This document shows, piece by piece, positions 36,560-45,873 of a stretch of 64,000 bases of DNA; positions within the stretch are counted from its first letter, which is position 1; every line of letters begins with the position of its first letter. The stretch is from contig SAKE01000002.1 of the NCBI GenBank assembly GCA_004017275.1, positions 392,757-456,756 of the forward strand, written 5' to 3'. A program made the position numbers and the translations under genes. This DNA is from Mesorhizobium sp. Its GTDB lineage: Bacteria > Pseudomonadota > Alphaproteobacteria > Rhizobiales > Rhizobiaceae. The notes under the pieces were generated by a model, which saw only the letters and a program-made list of their open reading frames with translations, did not search any database and was not told the DNA's origin.

Positions 36560-37657
36560 TCAGCGCTTTCCCAGAATGATGGCAGCACGCAGTCCGTCGC
36601 GGCCGAACTGCGCCATGTTCATGAAGATGCCGTAAGGCACGGGAATGTTGGCGGCATCAAGGATGGTCTCCTGCCTTTCGTCCTCGACCCAGGGGTCGTG
36701 GATCAGGATATGGTCGCCGTCATCGCCGATAGCCAGCACCCAATGCGGCACCTTCTTGCCGAACATCAGGAAGCCGCTGATCAGCACCAGCACAAGCTTT
36801 CCCCCAGCGATCGCGGCGCGGATGTCGTCGATAGTGAACGAACGGTAATTCACCGGGATGCCGTAAAGTTCCGCGCGCCGGCGAAAGTCGACCTGGGCAA
36901 GTTCCATCACCCGGCGCTTGTCCTGGCTGCGCACCGATTGCAAGAACAGTGCGCCATAGAAGGAAACATAGATCTCCGCCGCAAGTCCGCTTTCGTACCC
37001 CGAGACCGCGAGGCCGAACGGTTCGCAACCACCGGGTCCCGACATCATGAAGACGGTCGTCGCTTCACGCCACAGACGGATTTCCATGACCGGATCCGGC
37101 ACGAAGCCGCGATCGAAATTGGACATCGCCATCATCAGGCAGCACGGGCCACAGGTGAATTCGCAGGTCTGCGGGTAGAACGGCACCTTGGTGGCGACCG
37201 GAATGTCGCCGCGCAAGGTCTTTTCATAGCGAAGTGCCGTCCCGCCATCCTCATAGTAGCCGGGTTCACGGCCAATCTTGCGATAGCCGGCCTGCTCGTA
37301 GATGCGGATCGCCCGGCTATTGTCCTCACGCACCTCGAGACGCAGCATCATGCGGTCATGCTCGAAGGCGGCGTCTTCGGCGGATCCGAGCAGCATGCGG
37401 CCGACACCCAGCCCACCGAAGAAAGGACCGGTGGCGATGGAGTAGAGGCGCGCCACCCCGCTGCCCTTGCGAAACAGCACGATCGCATAGCCGGCCACGC
37501 GGCCATCGACTTCGGCGACCAGCGTCTCGGCGGTTTCACGCTCGATGAACAGGCGGAAGGAGCGGCGGGAAATACGGTCGCTTGAGAAAACAGCTTTCTC
37601 GATGGCGGCGAGATCATCGACGTCAGACGCGCGGGCCGTGCGGATCTCGGCAGGCAT
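36560..37657 (-). CDS. GNAT acetyltransferase fused to peptidase C39-like domain
   Basis: The 365-residue protein combines two enzymes. Residues 1-150 are a GNAT domain with the acetyl-CoA loop GGLGVGRMLL (81-90) and RIYEQAGY. Residues about 155-330 are a papain-like C39 domain with Cys169 in TCGPCC, His305 in PHWVLAIG and Asp321 in HDPW. C39 peptidases cut or bind peptides, often at double-glycine leaders. No signal or membrane segment is present, so it acts in the cytosol. It leads an operon with the RimK-like ligase, suggesting one substrate is acylated, cleaved and ligated. Confidence 0.88.
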   Translation of the reverse strand: MPAEIRTARASDVDDLAAIEKAVFSSDRISRRSFRLFIERETAETLVAEVDGRVAGYAIVLFRKGSGVARLYSIATGPFFGGLGVGRMLLGSAEDAAFEHDRMMLRLEVREDNSRAIRIYEQAGYRKIGREPGYYEDGGTALRYEKTLRGDIPVATKVPFYPQTCEFTCGPCCLMMAMSNFDRGFVPDPVMEIRLWREATTVFMMSGPGGCEPFGLAVSGYESGLAAEIYVSFYGALFLQSVRSQDKRRVMELAQVDFRRRAELYGIPVNYRSFTIDDIRAAIAGGKLVLVLISGFLMFGKKVPHWVLAIGDDGDHILIHDPWVEDERQETILDAANIPVPYGIFMNMAQFGRDGLRAAIILGKR

Positions 37658-37858
37658 GCGGGTTGAGAAAACCTCGATTGGTGGTGGGAATGCCTTACTC
37701 GAAAACGTTCAAGACATCAGCCGAAATACTGATGGCACAAAGCGCTATCGCACCTCGAATAGGGCCGAATTGTGACAGATTCGGCAGCAATCCAGCGAGG
37801 CAAAACGCTTGGAACAGGATCACTATTCACTGACGCCGTCATCGAAATCGATGCTTTT

Positions 37859-38650
37859 TCAACTGGCCAGACCGGCCAGAAGCTGGCCATAGGCGCTCTT
37901 TGCCACGACGGCCAATTGCTCGCGCGGCAGCGAGCCGACGACGGCGCAGCCATAGCCCTTGTCCAGCCAGTAGACGGCCCGGGGACCGTCTTGCGCCGAT
38001 GCATAGGTTCCCTTGGCATTCTCCGCCGATTCCGCCGTGACGAAAAGGGATATGCGCTCGCCCTTGTCGTCCTCGTAGAGCAGCATTGCGGCCTTGCTCT
38101 CGCCAGCCGGAAGCAACCGGCCGCCGACCAGTTGGAAACCATTCGCGGTCAGGTCCGGCGCCACCAGCTTCAGCCCTACCCGGTTGGACAGCCAGGTCTG
38201 CAGATGATCCTTGTCGCTGGCCGGCACTTCGACCGCATGCCGCTTTTCGGCGGCATAGATGACATGGGCCGCGATTGCCTGCTCGGCCAGTCGATCTTCC
38301 GCCTGATCCTCCTGTCCGATGCGGTCGATGCCGGCAAAGTAGCCGCCAACCCCGCCGGCGACCACAAGCGCGGCAGCGGCAGCAGCAAGCCACCAGCGCG
38401 AGCGTGGCACAGCTGCCTTGACCTGCGTCTCGCCTAGCAACGCCCTGCGCAACCGCGCGGGAACGGCTTCGTCCAGCACGCCGGCGAATGCGGTGCGCAG
38501 TGCCGCCCGATCGGCGGTGAAGCGAGCGCTCTTGGCTTTCATCTCGGGATTGGCTTCGAGCCAGGCGTCGTAGGCGGCGCGCTCGTCGCCGGGCAGCTCG
38601 CCATCGAGCGCCATGTGGATGTCACGTTCGGAAAAATCGCGGCGGATCAT
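37859..38650 (-). CDS. Membrane anti-sigma factor
   Basis: The 263-residue protein has a short N-terminal cytosolic domain (FSERDIHMALDGELPGDERAAY ...), one membrane segment (about 86-107) and a periplasmic C-terminal domain. Its start overlaps the stop of the ECF sigma gene (ATGA). The layout is that of anti-sigma factors that hold an ECF sigma factor at the membrane. The zinc-binding HxxxCxxC motif of the classical ZAS group is absent. The signal it senses is unknown. Confidence 0.85.
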   Translation of the reverse strand: MIRRDFSERDIHMALDGELPGDERAAYDAWLEANPEMKAKSARFTADRAALRTAFAGVLDEAVPARLRRALLGETQVKAAVPRSRWWLAAAAAALVVAGGVGGYFAGIDRIGQEDQAEDRLAEQAIAAHVIYAAEKRHAVEVPASDKDHLQTWLSNRVGLKLVAPDLTANGFQLVGGRLLPAGESKAAMLLYEDDKGERISLFVTAESAENAKGTYASAQDGPRAVYWLDKGYGCAVVGSLPREQLAVVAKSAYGQLLAGLAS

Positions 38651-39165
38651 TTCTCGACGATCCTTATGGCTCGGCGACGCGCCGTGTCGTCCAGCAACCC
38701 GCGCAATTCCTCACGCCCGCGCGCAATGCGCGACATCAGCGTGCCGGCCGGCACGCCCAGAATGTTGGCTGCTTCGGCATAGGAAAAACCTTCGATGGCG
38801 ACCATGACAAGGGCTGCGCGGCGGTCGGGGCTGATCGCTTGCAGCGCGTCGATGATCTCGCGCGAGGCGATGCTCTCCACCTGCTCGGCCGGATGGGCAA
38901 CAGCCTCGCCCGCTTCCAGCGGCAACATTGCTGCCTCGCCGCGACGGTTCACCTTGCGCATCTGGTCGATGAACAAATGATGCATGATCGTAAACAGCCA
39001 CCTCCGGGGGCTTTCTCCTGTCTGCCAGCTGTCGAGCCGCACAAGCGCCCGCTCGAGGCAGTCCTGGACGAGATCGTCGGCAGCGTCGCGGTCGCGCAAA
39101 AGCGAGCGTGCGTAGCGGCGCAGGCGCGGTATTTCGCCAAGGATTGCTGCCTTCTTTTCGTCCAT
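38647..39165 (-). CDS. ECF-type RNA polymerase sigma factor
   Basis: The 172-residue protein has only sigma regions 2 and 4: RLRRYARSLLRDRDAADDLVQDCLERAL for region 2 and GFSYAEAANILGVPAGTLMSRIARGREEL for region 4. I chose the ATG at 39165 (MDEKKAAIL) over a longer frame that adds low-complexity residues. It is followed with a 4-bp overlap by its anti-sigma gene. Such pairs respond to envelope or oxidative stress; its promoter targets are not identifiable here. Confidence 0.9.
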   Translation of the reverse strand: MDEKKAAILGEIPRLRRYARSLLRDRDAADDLVQDCLERALVRLDSWQTGESPRRWLFTIMHHLFIDQMRKVNRRGEAAMLPLEAGEAVAHPAEQVESIASREIIDALQAISPDRRAALVMVAIEGFSYAEAANILGVPAGTLMSRIARGREELRGLLDDTARRRAIRIVEK

Positions 39166-39327
39166 GACCGCTGGTTTCGAAGTCGCCCTTGTTGATCTCG
39201 ATTGAACGCGCCTTCCGGGCGCGGCGCAAGCGGCCAGCGCGAAGCGGTCTCCCGCCCCGGTCACCCAAGCAAGGAGATAACGAGAGGATCGACCAAATTA
39301 TTCCCGGCAATCAACAAGAAAGCCGAA

Positions 39328-39744
39328 TTATCCCAAATCGGTAAACGGAAAATCATTGCCTTTGTAAAGCAGCCGAACATCGAGACTTTTGGCACAAGCG
39401 TAGGCGAAACAGTCGCCGAAATTCAGATTAGCCCGATGGCCGACAGCCTTGCCATAGCGCGCACTTGCATCAATGGCCTGAGAGCCAACGTCTTCGCTGA
39501 TGACCACATTTTCTGCGCCAATTTCCACAATGAAGCGATCGACCAGATCGCGAGCCTTGAGAAGGGCTTCAGCATCCGGCTTGCGAGATCCCGCGGCTGC
39601 GCGCGCCAGTGCCTGGGTCGCCTCGAAACGCACCAGTGCAGATACGTAGAGCGGGTCGGCGAAACCGGAAAGCCGCTTGACCAGTTCTTCCCACCCAGGT
39701 TCCCAATTGAGAATTCCGACGATCACCGATGCGTCGACGAACAT
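39328..39744 (-). CDS. vapC: VapC-type PIN-domain toxin
   Basis: The 138-residue PIN-domain ribonuclease starts MFVDASVIVGI with the first catalytic Asp, carries a Glu in VRFEATQAL and has the C-terminal acidic pair region LNFGDCFAYACAKS. VapC toxins cleave tRNA or rRNA when freed from VapB. Start and stop of the two genes overlap by one base (TGATG), so expression is coupled. I chose ATG 39744 over a GTG at 39756. Confidence 0.9.
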   Translation of the reverse strand: MFVDASVIVGILNWEPGWEELVKRLSGFADPLYVSALVRFEATQALARAAAGSRKPDAEALLKARDLVDRFIVEIGAENVVISEDVGSQAIDASARYGKAVGHRANLNFGDCFAYACAKSLDVRLLYKGNDFPFTDLG

Positions 39745-39986
39745 CAGTCTTCCCACATCTCGTCGGTGAATTTCTTCATGTCGAAATCGGGATTGGGCAG
39801 GCCAAGCTTCTTGGCCTCGGCTTGTAGCCTGGCAATCCGGTCGCGAAGCGGCACCGTGGCGCGATTGCGCTCAAGTTCGTGTACCAACGCGATCCGCACC
39901 GCCTCTGTTTTGCTCGGAGCGTTAGTCTCGCGCTGCAATCTGGTTGCCAGCGCATCCACTTCGTCGTCACGGATATAGAGCGGCAT
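39744..39986 (-). CDS. vapB: VapB-type antitoxin
   Basis: The 80-residue protein matches the Rv0623-type VapB family: MPLYIRDDEVDALATRL as the DNA-binding strand, TKTEAVR-like SKTEAVRIAL, and an acidic toxin-binding tail ending KKFTDEMWED. It neutralises VapC and represses the operon. An operator-like inverted repeat overlaps its ribosome site. It is the first gene of the pair. Confidence 0.9.
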   Translation of the reverse strand: MPLYIRDDEVDALATRLQRETNAPSKTEAVRIALVHELERNRATVPLRDRIARLQAEAKKLGLPNPDFDMKKFTDEMWED

Positions 39987-39987
39987 G

Positions 39988-40031
39988 GAATATCCTCCAA
40001 TGGATATTCATATATTCCACCTTGCATATTC
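39988..40031 (-). promoter_or_regulatory. vapBC operator with iterated GGAATAT half-sites
   Basis: Directly before the vapB ATG lies GAATATCC (39988-39995), six bases, GGATATTC (40002-40009), a perfect 8-bp inverted repeat that overlaps the ribosome site GGAGG. Two more GGAATAT half-sites follow upstream on the coding strand (about 40011-40030). The arrangement suits cooperative binding of VapB dimers and autorepression. Confidence 0.65.
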
Positions 40032-40033
40032 CT

Positions 40034-42793
40034 TCAAGGCGCTGCGCTACCCTCCTTCGCCGCCCGCGTCAAAAGCCGCTGGTAGAACAGGCCGATGCCG
40101 ATCAGCACAGCGCCAAGGCCGATGAACGACAGCGCCCGCAGCACACCTTCCAGCTCCGACATGTCGAAGATGAAGACTTTCAGCACGGCGATCGCGATCA
40201 GCGCGGCCGAGGCGATGCGCAGCACCTGCGATTTCAGCCGGACGCCGGCGGTGAGCAAGACCACACCGATAGCCAGCCAGAGTGCCGAGTAGGTGTAGGT
40301 TTCCAGTTGGCCGAGGCCGCTCCAAAGGCCGATGAACTCGCCCTTGAACAGGCGCCTCACCGAGAGTGTGGCATAGGCCAGGGCAAGCACGGCAGCCACC
40401 ACGGCCAGCATTTGCGCATACCATTTTGGCCGCTTGTCCCTGGCATAGAGCGCCAGCCCGCCGGCGGCGACCGCCGGCAGGAGGTAGGCGAGGAACAGAA
40501 GGTTGAACACCGGGATCCGGCCGGTCGATTCGTCTGACAACAACGGGTTCAGCACCGCGAAATGCCTGACAACGATGAAGGCGACCGAGGCCACACCGGC
40601 GGCCATCGAACCATAGCGCAGCACCGAGCTTGGCGAACGCATGTCGATGGCGACCAGGATGGCGCCGGCGCCGATGGCGATCAGCGTGTAGATCGCCTGT
40701 TCTGCGAGCGTCATGGCACCCGTGTCGATGACGCCGCCATGCATGGCATGACGCACCAGCATGGCGAGCGTGAGCAGCGCAAACAGCGCCGCCGCTGCTT
40801 CCATGGCGAGGCGTGGCCGGCCATTGGTGGTGCGGGCGAGCTGCCAGGCGGCGAAACCGAAGGCCAGCGCAGGTATGCCGTAGCCCGGCAGCAGCCAGTT
40901 GAACACCGGCGTCGTGGAGAGGAACTCGGCGCCGACGATGGTCGGGTCGAAGGCGACGCGGCCAAGCACCGCGATCACCGCGCCAACCGAAATCCAGCCG
41001 AGCACCGGATAGGAGCGCCACCGCGTGGCCAGCGCCGGCACGACGGCCGCCGCACCGAGCAGGATGGTGGTCCAGGCGGAATCGAAGGCCATATGGAGCA
41101 GCAGAAGGCCGGCGATGGCCGCGCCGCCCAGGGCAAACGACACCGCGATACCGCCCATGAGCGGCGGCTCTTCGGCCCGCGCGACCCACTCGCCGCCGGC
41201 AGCGAAAACGACGACCAGGAGTACTGCTGCGGCAGCGTAGACAAAATCGCGGTCGAGATTGCCGAAGGTGAACCAGAGCGCCAGCAAGATGACCAGCGGG
41301 ACGATGACGCCCCATGCTGCCCATGAGGCCGCGCGGATCTGCATACCGCCGGCGAACCGGCGCGCGGCCCAGAAGCCGGCGCCGATGAAGACCAGGCCAA
41401 GCGCGATACCGATGCGCAATGTCAGCGCATTGGACGTGGCTACTGGCAGGCCATCGACGCCCAGAGCGCCGCCCGAAAAATCGGAAGCGATCGAGGTTGG
41501 CGGGATGATGCCGAGATAGATCAGCACCGTGACCAGTCCGGCCGCATAGAGGAGCGGCAGCGCCAGCGGACGATAGAGCGCGACAGCCACCATTGCGGCG
41601 ATCACCACGGCGCCCGGCAAGGCATAGCTGGCGGCGGCAAAGGTCGGGTCGACCGACAGGCCCAGCGCCGAGAATGCAACGAACAGGCCGGGCACGATGG
41701 AAGGCCAGTCGAAAGCCCGGGCTGGCCCGGCTTCGTCACCACGGCGAGCGAGCCAGACGAAGGCAAGCACCGCCAGCGTGACGGCATCGATGAACAGGAT
41801 GGCGGAGAGGTTCGCCCCCGGCGCATCGGTCATGTAGAGGATGGTCCAGACACCTGTGGCGAAAAAGGCAGCGGCCATCAGCAACTTCCAATCGCGCATG
41901 CGGGCGATGACGCCGGTGGCGGCAAGCACGATCGCGAGATAGCCGAACAGCGCCCAGGGATTGGGCGCCTGCGAGGCGACCAGCACCGGCGTCACCATGG
42001 CGCCGACGAGGCCGATGCCGGCCAGCGCCTGACCATGGACCAGGGCTGCCGCGATCGTTGCCACGCCGATGGCGCCGAGCAGCGTAAAGGCGAGTGCCGG
42101 GCCAATGAAGCCGTAAATGCCATGCGCGGCATAGACGGTGCCGAACAGGATGAAGGCCCCGGCGGCCGTCAGGATTGCCGGAATATAGGCACCAGCGGCG
42201 CCTTGCACCGGCACTTTGAAGCCGGTGCGGCGGATGAACTCGCCGCCGGCGACCAGCACCAGGCCGAGCACGCCGGCCATGGTCAGCCGCACGCCGGGGC
42301 CGAAAATGCCGGCCTCGATGGTGTAGCGGATCAGGAACAGGCCGCCCAGCGCCAGCGCGATGCCGCCAACCCAGACCGCCCAGCGGGTGCCGAGCGCGGT
42401 TTCGACATCGGTCTGGCGGGCGGCTTTCGCCGCGGCAGTTGGCGCCACAGGTTCCGCCGCCTTCAGGGCCGCTTCCGCGGCGGCCCACGGCCCGGACAAA
42501 ACCTCATCGGTTGGAGCTTCCGTTTCCGTGGCTGGCGCCTGCGCGGTGGCCGCTTCGCTTACTGCTGGCGGGACGATATCGGTCGCTGCCGCTTCGGCTG
42601 GAGCCACATCGGCGGGCGCGTTGTCAGCCGCTGCCTGTTCGGACAGCTTGGCCGCCGGTGGCACGGCTCCCGAGAGCACAAGGCTGCGCAGCGCGCCAAG
42701 CTCGCGCTCGACAAGCCCGATACGGCTCTGCTGGCGCGAAATGATGACGAACAAAGCGATGATGGCGACAAGGCCGATCAGGCTTTCAAACAT
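40034..42793 (-). CDS. DUF2339-family polytopic membrane protein
   Basis: The 919-residue protein begins with one membrane segment and a short coiled region (SRQQSRIGLVERELGAL), then an Ala/Pro/Glu-rich linker (about 45-125). A very long series of more than twenty hydrophobic segments runs to the C-terminus. This is the DUF2339 layout, whose members are found widely in proteobacteria without a proven role. The WALGTRWAVWVGGIALALGG-like entry (about 125-150) is typical. It is monocistronic or last after recO. Confidence 0.85.
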   Translation of the reverse strand: MFESLIGLVAIIALFVIISRQQSRIGLVERELGALRSLVLSGAVPPAAKLSEQAAADNAPADVAPAEAAATDIVPPAVSEAATAQAPATETEAPTDEVLSGPWAAAEAALKAAEPVAPTAAAKAARQTDVETALGTRWAVWVGGIALALGGLFLIRYTIEAGIFGPGVRLTMAGVLGLVLVAGGEFIRRTGFKVPVQGAAGAYIPAILTAAGAFILFGTVYAAHGIYGFIGPALAFTLLGAIGVATIAAALVHGQALAGIGLVGAMVTPVLVASQAPNPWALFGYLAIVLAATGVIARMRDWKLLMAAAFFATGVWTILYMTDAPGANLSAILFIDAVTLAVLAFVWLARRGDEAGPARAFDWPSIVPGLFVAFSALGLSVDPTFAAASYALPGAVVIAAMVAVALYRPLALPLLYAAGLVTVLIYLGIIPPTSIASDFSGGALGVDGLPVATSNALTLRIGIALGLVFIGAGFWAARRFAGGMQIRAASWAAWGVIVPLVILLALWFTFGNLDRDFVYAAAAVLLVVVFAAGGEWVARAEEPPLMGGIAVSFALGGAAIAGLLLLHMAFDSAWTTILLGAAAVVPALATRWRSYPVLGWISVGAVIAVLGRVAFDPTIVGAEFLSTTPVFNWLLPGYGIPALAFGFAAWQLARTTNGRPRLAMEAAAALFALLTLAMLVRHAMHGGVIDTGAMTLAEQAIYTLIAIGAGAILVAIDMRSPSSVLRYGSMAAGVASVAFIVVRHFAVLNPLLSDESTGRIPVFNLLFLAYLLPAVAAGGLALYARDKRPKWYAQMLAVVAAVLALAYATLSVRRLFKGEFIGLWSGLGQLETYTYSALWLAIGVVLLTAGVRLKSQVLRIASAALIAIAVLKVFIFDMSELEGVLRALSFIGLGAVLIGIGLFYQRLLTRAAKEGSAAP

Positions 42794-42944
42794 GGCGGTT
42801 CCCCCAAACCAGGCCAGTTTTCACTGACGTTCAGTCTCATTGACACTCAAATGCGGCGGCCAAACGGCCACCAAACTCAACGCGCCGCCAGGTCGGCCGC
42901 CGGGAAGATCGAGCATGTTTCGGTGCCGAAAGCCAGCAGCTTGC

Positions 42945-43706
42945 TCATGCGGCATCCTCGCCGGCTGTGGCCTTGCCGCGCGCGTGGTGCTTGCGCAAGG
43001 CGGCGAGGAAGCCGGCGCGGGCGTCGGGCGGCTCGATGCCGCGCGGCTCATAGACGTGGCGCGTGAAGAAGAAGCCGGTCAGCCGGAAGGCGTCTTCCAT
43101 CGCCGCTGGATCCGCCCGCAAGCCGGAGCCGCGCTGCAGGAAGGCCGGCAGCGCCAGCATCTTGTCACGCCATGGCGCTCCGGCTTCGCGCGATACCGCG
43201 CGGCCCGATTTCGGCGAGACATAGGCAAGATCCTGCCGCGTGCCGGTGGCGGCGCATTGACTGAGATCGAGGCCGAAGCCGAGTTCGTCCAGCACCAGAA
43301 GCTCGAAGCGCGCCACCAGTTCGCCGGCAGCGTCGGCATCGTCGAGATGGACGATCATCACGGCAAGCGTTTCGAAGAGACCTTCATGCGCGTCGCGCTC
43401 GGGCAACAGGCGCAGATGCGCGGCCATGGTCTGCAACCCGTAGACGGCGATGGCGCTATCCATCAGCCGGGCCGCATTCATCTCGATCGCCTCTGCCTGG
43501 AACGTACCGAGATGCTCGTCAAGCCGCGCCCGCCACAACAGGTCGACGCGATTGCCGGGCTGGAGCACAGGCTGCTGCTTGCGCGAACGGCCGCCACGAA
43601 CAAGGCCGAGATGACGGCCATGCGCGCGCGTCATCACCTCGAGAATGGCGCTGGTTTCGCCATGCTTGCGGGTGCCGAGAATGATTCCCTCGTCGCGCCA
43701 TTCCAT
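42945..43706 (-). CDS. recO: DNA repair protein RecO
   Basis: The 253-residue protein has the N-terminal OB fold ([33 protein letters not shown]) and helical C-terminal domain of RecO, which loads RecA with RecR in the RecF pathway. The start ATG at 43706 gives the usual MEWRDEG beginning. In related genomes recO normally follows era; here about 3 kb with a porin and a kinase gene separate them. Zinc cysteines are not evident, as in other alphaproteobacterial RecO. Confidence 0.9.
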   Translation of the reverse strand: MEWRDEGIILGTRKHGETSAILEVMTRAHGRHLGLVRGGRSRKQQPVLQPGNRVDLLWRARLDEHLGTFQAEAIEMNAARLMDSAIAVYGLQTMAAHLRLLPERDAHEGLFETLAVMIVHLDDADAAGELVARFELLVLDELGFGLDLSQCAATGTRQDLAYVSPKSGRAVSREAGAPWRDKMLALPAFLQRGSGLRADPAAMEDAFRLTGFFFTRHVYEPRGIEPPDARAGFLAALRKHHARGKATAGEDAA

Positions 43707-44043
43707 CTCCAAAGCTTTTCACCGGTTGGATGGCGAAATCAAGGGTTGGGTTTGGCGCCCTAGGCTACGAACTGGGGTTCCTTCGGAGCCTTCGCCGGCG
43801 CGTTGGCTGACGGAGCATCAAACGACAAACCCGCCTGTGCGGCGGGTCACTGGCGCAAATCAGCACCATAGGCAAATATGTACCATAGCTGACGGCAGGC
43901 AGTCAAGAAAAAATTCCTATCATGAGAAGCTACCGGCACAAAAGCTGCCGGCACCGCCCAACTGGCCGTCGTCAGGTCTTTTTGTTAACCTGAGTTCGGA
44001 GCCCTGTTTGGCGCCCGGCAGGCCGTCAGCTCGCATCGGCATG
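43707..44043. other. Intergenic region between recO and the porin
   Basis: This stretch of about 337 bp has no coding frame I trust. It contains two hairpins: ACCCGCC-TGTGC-GGCGGGT near 43828-43846 and a CCGGCA/TGCCGG pair near 43931-43952. The first could act as a second terminator for porin read-through on the minus strand, since it is followed there by a T-containing tract. The recO promoter should lie at the left edge. Confidence 0.5.
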
Positions 44044-44078
44044 CAAAAAGCCGCCCGCAGCGATGTGCTGCGGGCGGT
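44044..44078 (-). terminator. Porin transcription terminator
   Basis: On the minus strand an 11-bp perfect GC stem (CCGCCCGCAGC, 44051-44061, pairing with 44067-44077) with a five-base loop is followed by TTTTTGC. It lies 22 bp after the porin stop codon and is a strong intrinsic terminator. Confidence 0.9.
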
Positions 44079-44099
44079 CTGGCAAGGTCAGTCGATCCG

Positions 44100-45194
44100 T
44101 CAGAACGAGCGCTGGAAGCGAACGATGCCGCCGACGCCATCCTTGAACTTGTCGTCGAAATTCTTGAAGTAGTCGACTTCGGCCGTGATCGTGTAGCCGG
44201 GGACGATGGTGTAGGCGACGTTCGCGGCAACCGCGAAGTCCTCGAAATCGGTGTAGGAGACCTGGGCGTTGAGCTGGACCTTCTTGTTGACGGTGTAGGT
44301 GCCACCGCCCCAGACGGCGAAGTTGCCGGTCCATGGCTTGTAGAAGTTGGTCGCCTTGTTGTCGTCCGTGCCGTAGCCCAGCATGGCGAACAGGGTCAGG
44401 TCCGAGGTCGCCTTGATGTCGAGGCGAGCCTTGCCGGCCCATTCTTCCCAGTTGCTGTTGTAGGCGCCGACCGCGGTGATCGCACCCCAGTCGCCCTTGT
44501 ACTTCACACCGCCCACGACATGCGGAACATAGCTGTCGATGGTCTCGGCGCCCGAACCTTCTTCAAGCGAAGCCACTGCGGAGAAGCCGTTGCCGGCATC
44601 GAAGTAGTAGCTGATCAGGTTGGTGTCCTTGAGGCCGTAAGGAATGATCGTGTCCTGGACGACGTTGCCGGCATAGCCGATGAAGGAGTCATAGGCCGTT
44701 TCGTCCTTGCCGACGCGCAGCCCGCCAAGCTGGATCCAGGCGAAATGCAGATCGGTGGCCTTGTTGCCGGCCTCGCTGTCGATCGCGAAGCCATCGGCGC
44801 CCTTGGCCGTGGTTACGCTGCCGAAGTTGAAGCGCGTCTCGGTATAGGTCTTCAACGTGCCGAGTTCGGTTTCCTGGCCGGTCCATGTCTTCAGCGTGAA
44901 GCGCGCGTTCTTGCTCCAGGTGTCGTTGATGCCGCCATCCTGGGAATCGATGGCCTTGGTGCCGTCGAACACACGATTGCCGTCGCCGAAGCTGGCGTCA
45001 TAGCGAATGTAGCCACCGATGCGCAGGCAGGTCTCGGTGCCCGGGATGTAGAAGTAGCCGGCGCCGTAGACGTCGCAGATCTTGACGTATTCGGCCGGTT
45101 CCGGTTCAGCGACGACGACAGCGTCCGCAGCGCGCGCGCCGCTGACCGCGATCAGTGCCGCGGCTGAGCCGAGAAGGAGGCTCTTGATGTTCAT
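44100..45194 (-). CDS. Outer-membrane porin, Omp2-type
   Basis: The 364-residue protein has a signal peptide (about 1-22, ending GARA-AD) and the Brucella Omp2/Rhizobiales porin pattern: ICDVYGAGYFYIPGTETCLRIGGYIRYDA near the mature N-terminus, many alternating beta strands, QLGGLRVGKDE, IGYAGNVVQDT and a terminal phenylalanine (FQRSF) for outer-membrane assembly. I chose ATG 45194 with GGAGAGG upstream; the longer frame only adds non-coding leader. It is a paralogue of the porin at 63196. It forms a trimeric diffusion channel. Confidence 0.93.
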   Translation of the reverse strand: MNIKSLLLGSAAALIAVSGARAADAVVVAEPEPAEYVKICDVYGAGYFYIPGTETCLRIGGYIRYDASFGDGNRVFDGTKAIDSQDGGINDTWSKNARFTLKTWTGQETELGTLKTYTETRFNFGSVTTAKGADGFAIDSEAGNKATDLHFAWIQLGGLRVGKDETAYDSFIGYAGNVVQDTIIPYGLKDTNLISYYFDAGNGFSAVASLEEGSGAETIDSYVPHVVGGVKYKGDWGAITAVGAYNSNWEEWAGKARLDIKATSDLTLFAMLGYGTDDNKATNFYKPWTGNFAVWGGGTYTVNKKVQLNAQVSYTDFEDFAVAANVAYTIVPGYTITAEVDYFKNFDDKFKDGVGGIVRFQRSF

Positions 45195-45873
45195 TTTCTG
45201 ACCTCTCCAGTCATAGTTTAAAAAATGGCTTCGGGGCTGGCGGCAATGTTTTCCCGCCTCACCCCCACAACGAAAAAGGTTCGCACCGCTCCCCCTTTTC
45301 GAGCGCGAACATACCCATCGATCTTCCGCCTTCAATGACGATTTCCGAAATAACCCCAATTCTATAAACAGATTAATGCTGTGTTGCACAAATAACACTT
45401 ATGAATATGGCGAACGGCACAATCGGAACATCGTCATATAATCAATATATATCTATATACTTTCACGACTAACTATACTTTTAACGCATCATATTTCTAC
45501 CATGACGGTCGAGACGCGGAATATCGACCCGGTTTTCTCCGAAAATGGCCTGATTCCTGCCGGACCTACCCATCGCCGGATGACGCCCAACCGCCAATCG
45601 CACGCTGTCGTTGAGGCAAAACGCGGGGTGAGGCCTGCCAAGCCTGTCTGCCTCTTCTTAGGCGATCGAAACTCGCCGGAGCGCTGTCGCGTTGCTGAGC
45701 AACCGTTGACGACGACTCCTCCGTGACGCCTCTCAGTCGACCTGAACGACGCAGGCGATGTGGCCCCTCGCCTCGATCAGGCGGATCGGCACGGATAGGT
45801 CCGGGAAAGCATCGCTTCGGTTAGAATGCCCTTAGGATCTGGTGGGCGAGAGCCTGGTTGATCGTTTGGCGCC
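45195..45873. other. Long AT-rich promoter region of the porin; possible gene remnant
   Basis: This 679-bp gap separates the porin from the kinase gene. Positions about 45350-45500 are strikingly AT-rich (for example CAATATATATCTATATAC) and probably hold the porin promoter. A 74-codon plus-strand frame at 45502 has no ribosome site and is doubtful. On the minus strand 45733-45831 reads a short frame ending IRLIEARGHIACVVQVD, which looks like a C-terminal gene fragment that I cannot name. Confidence 0.5.

Noticed and set aside
42877..42948. 23-codon frame starting in the recO stop ([15 protein letters not shown])
   Set aside because: The ATGA overlap looks like coupling, but the peptide is very short, without conserved features, and could be chance.
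45502..45726. 74-residue plus-strand frame in the porin-kinase gap
   Set aside because: No ribosome site, no recognisable motif, mixed composition in an otherwise non-coding region.
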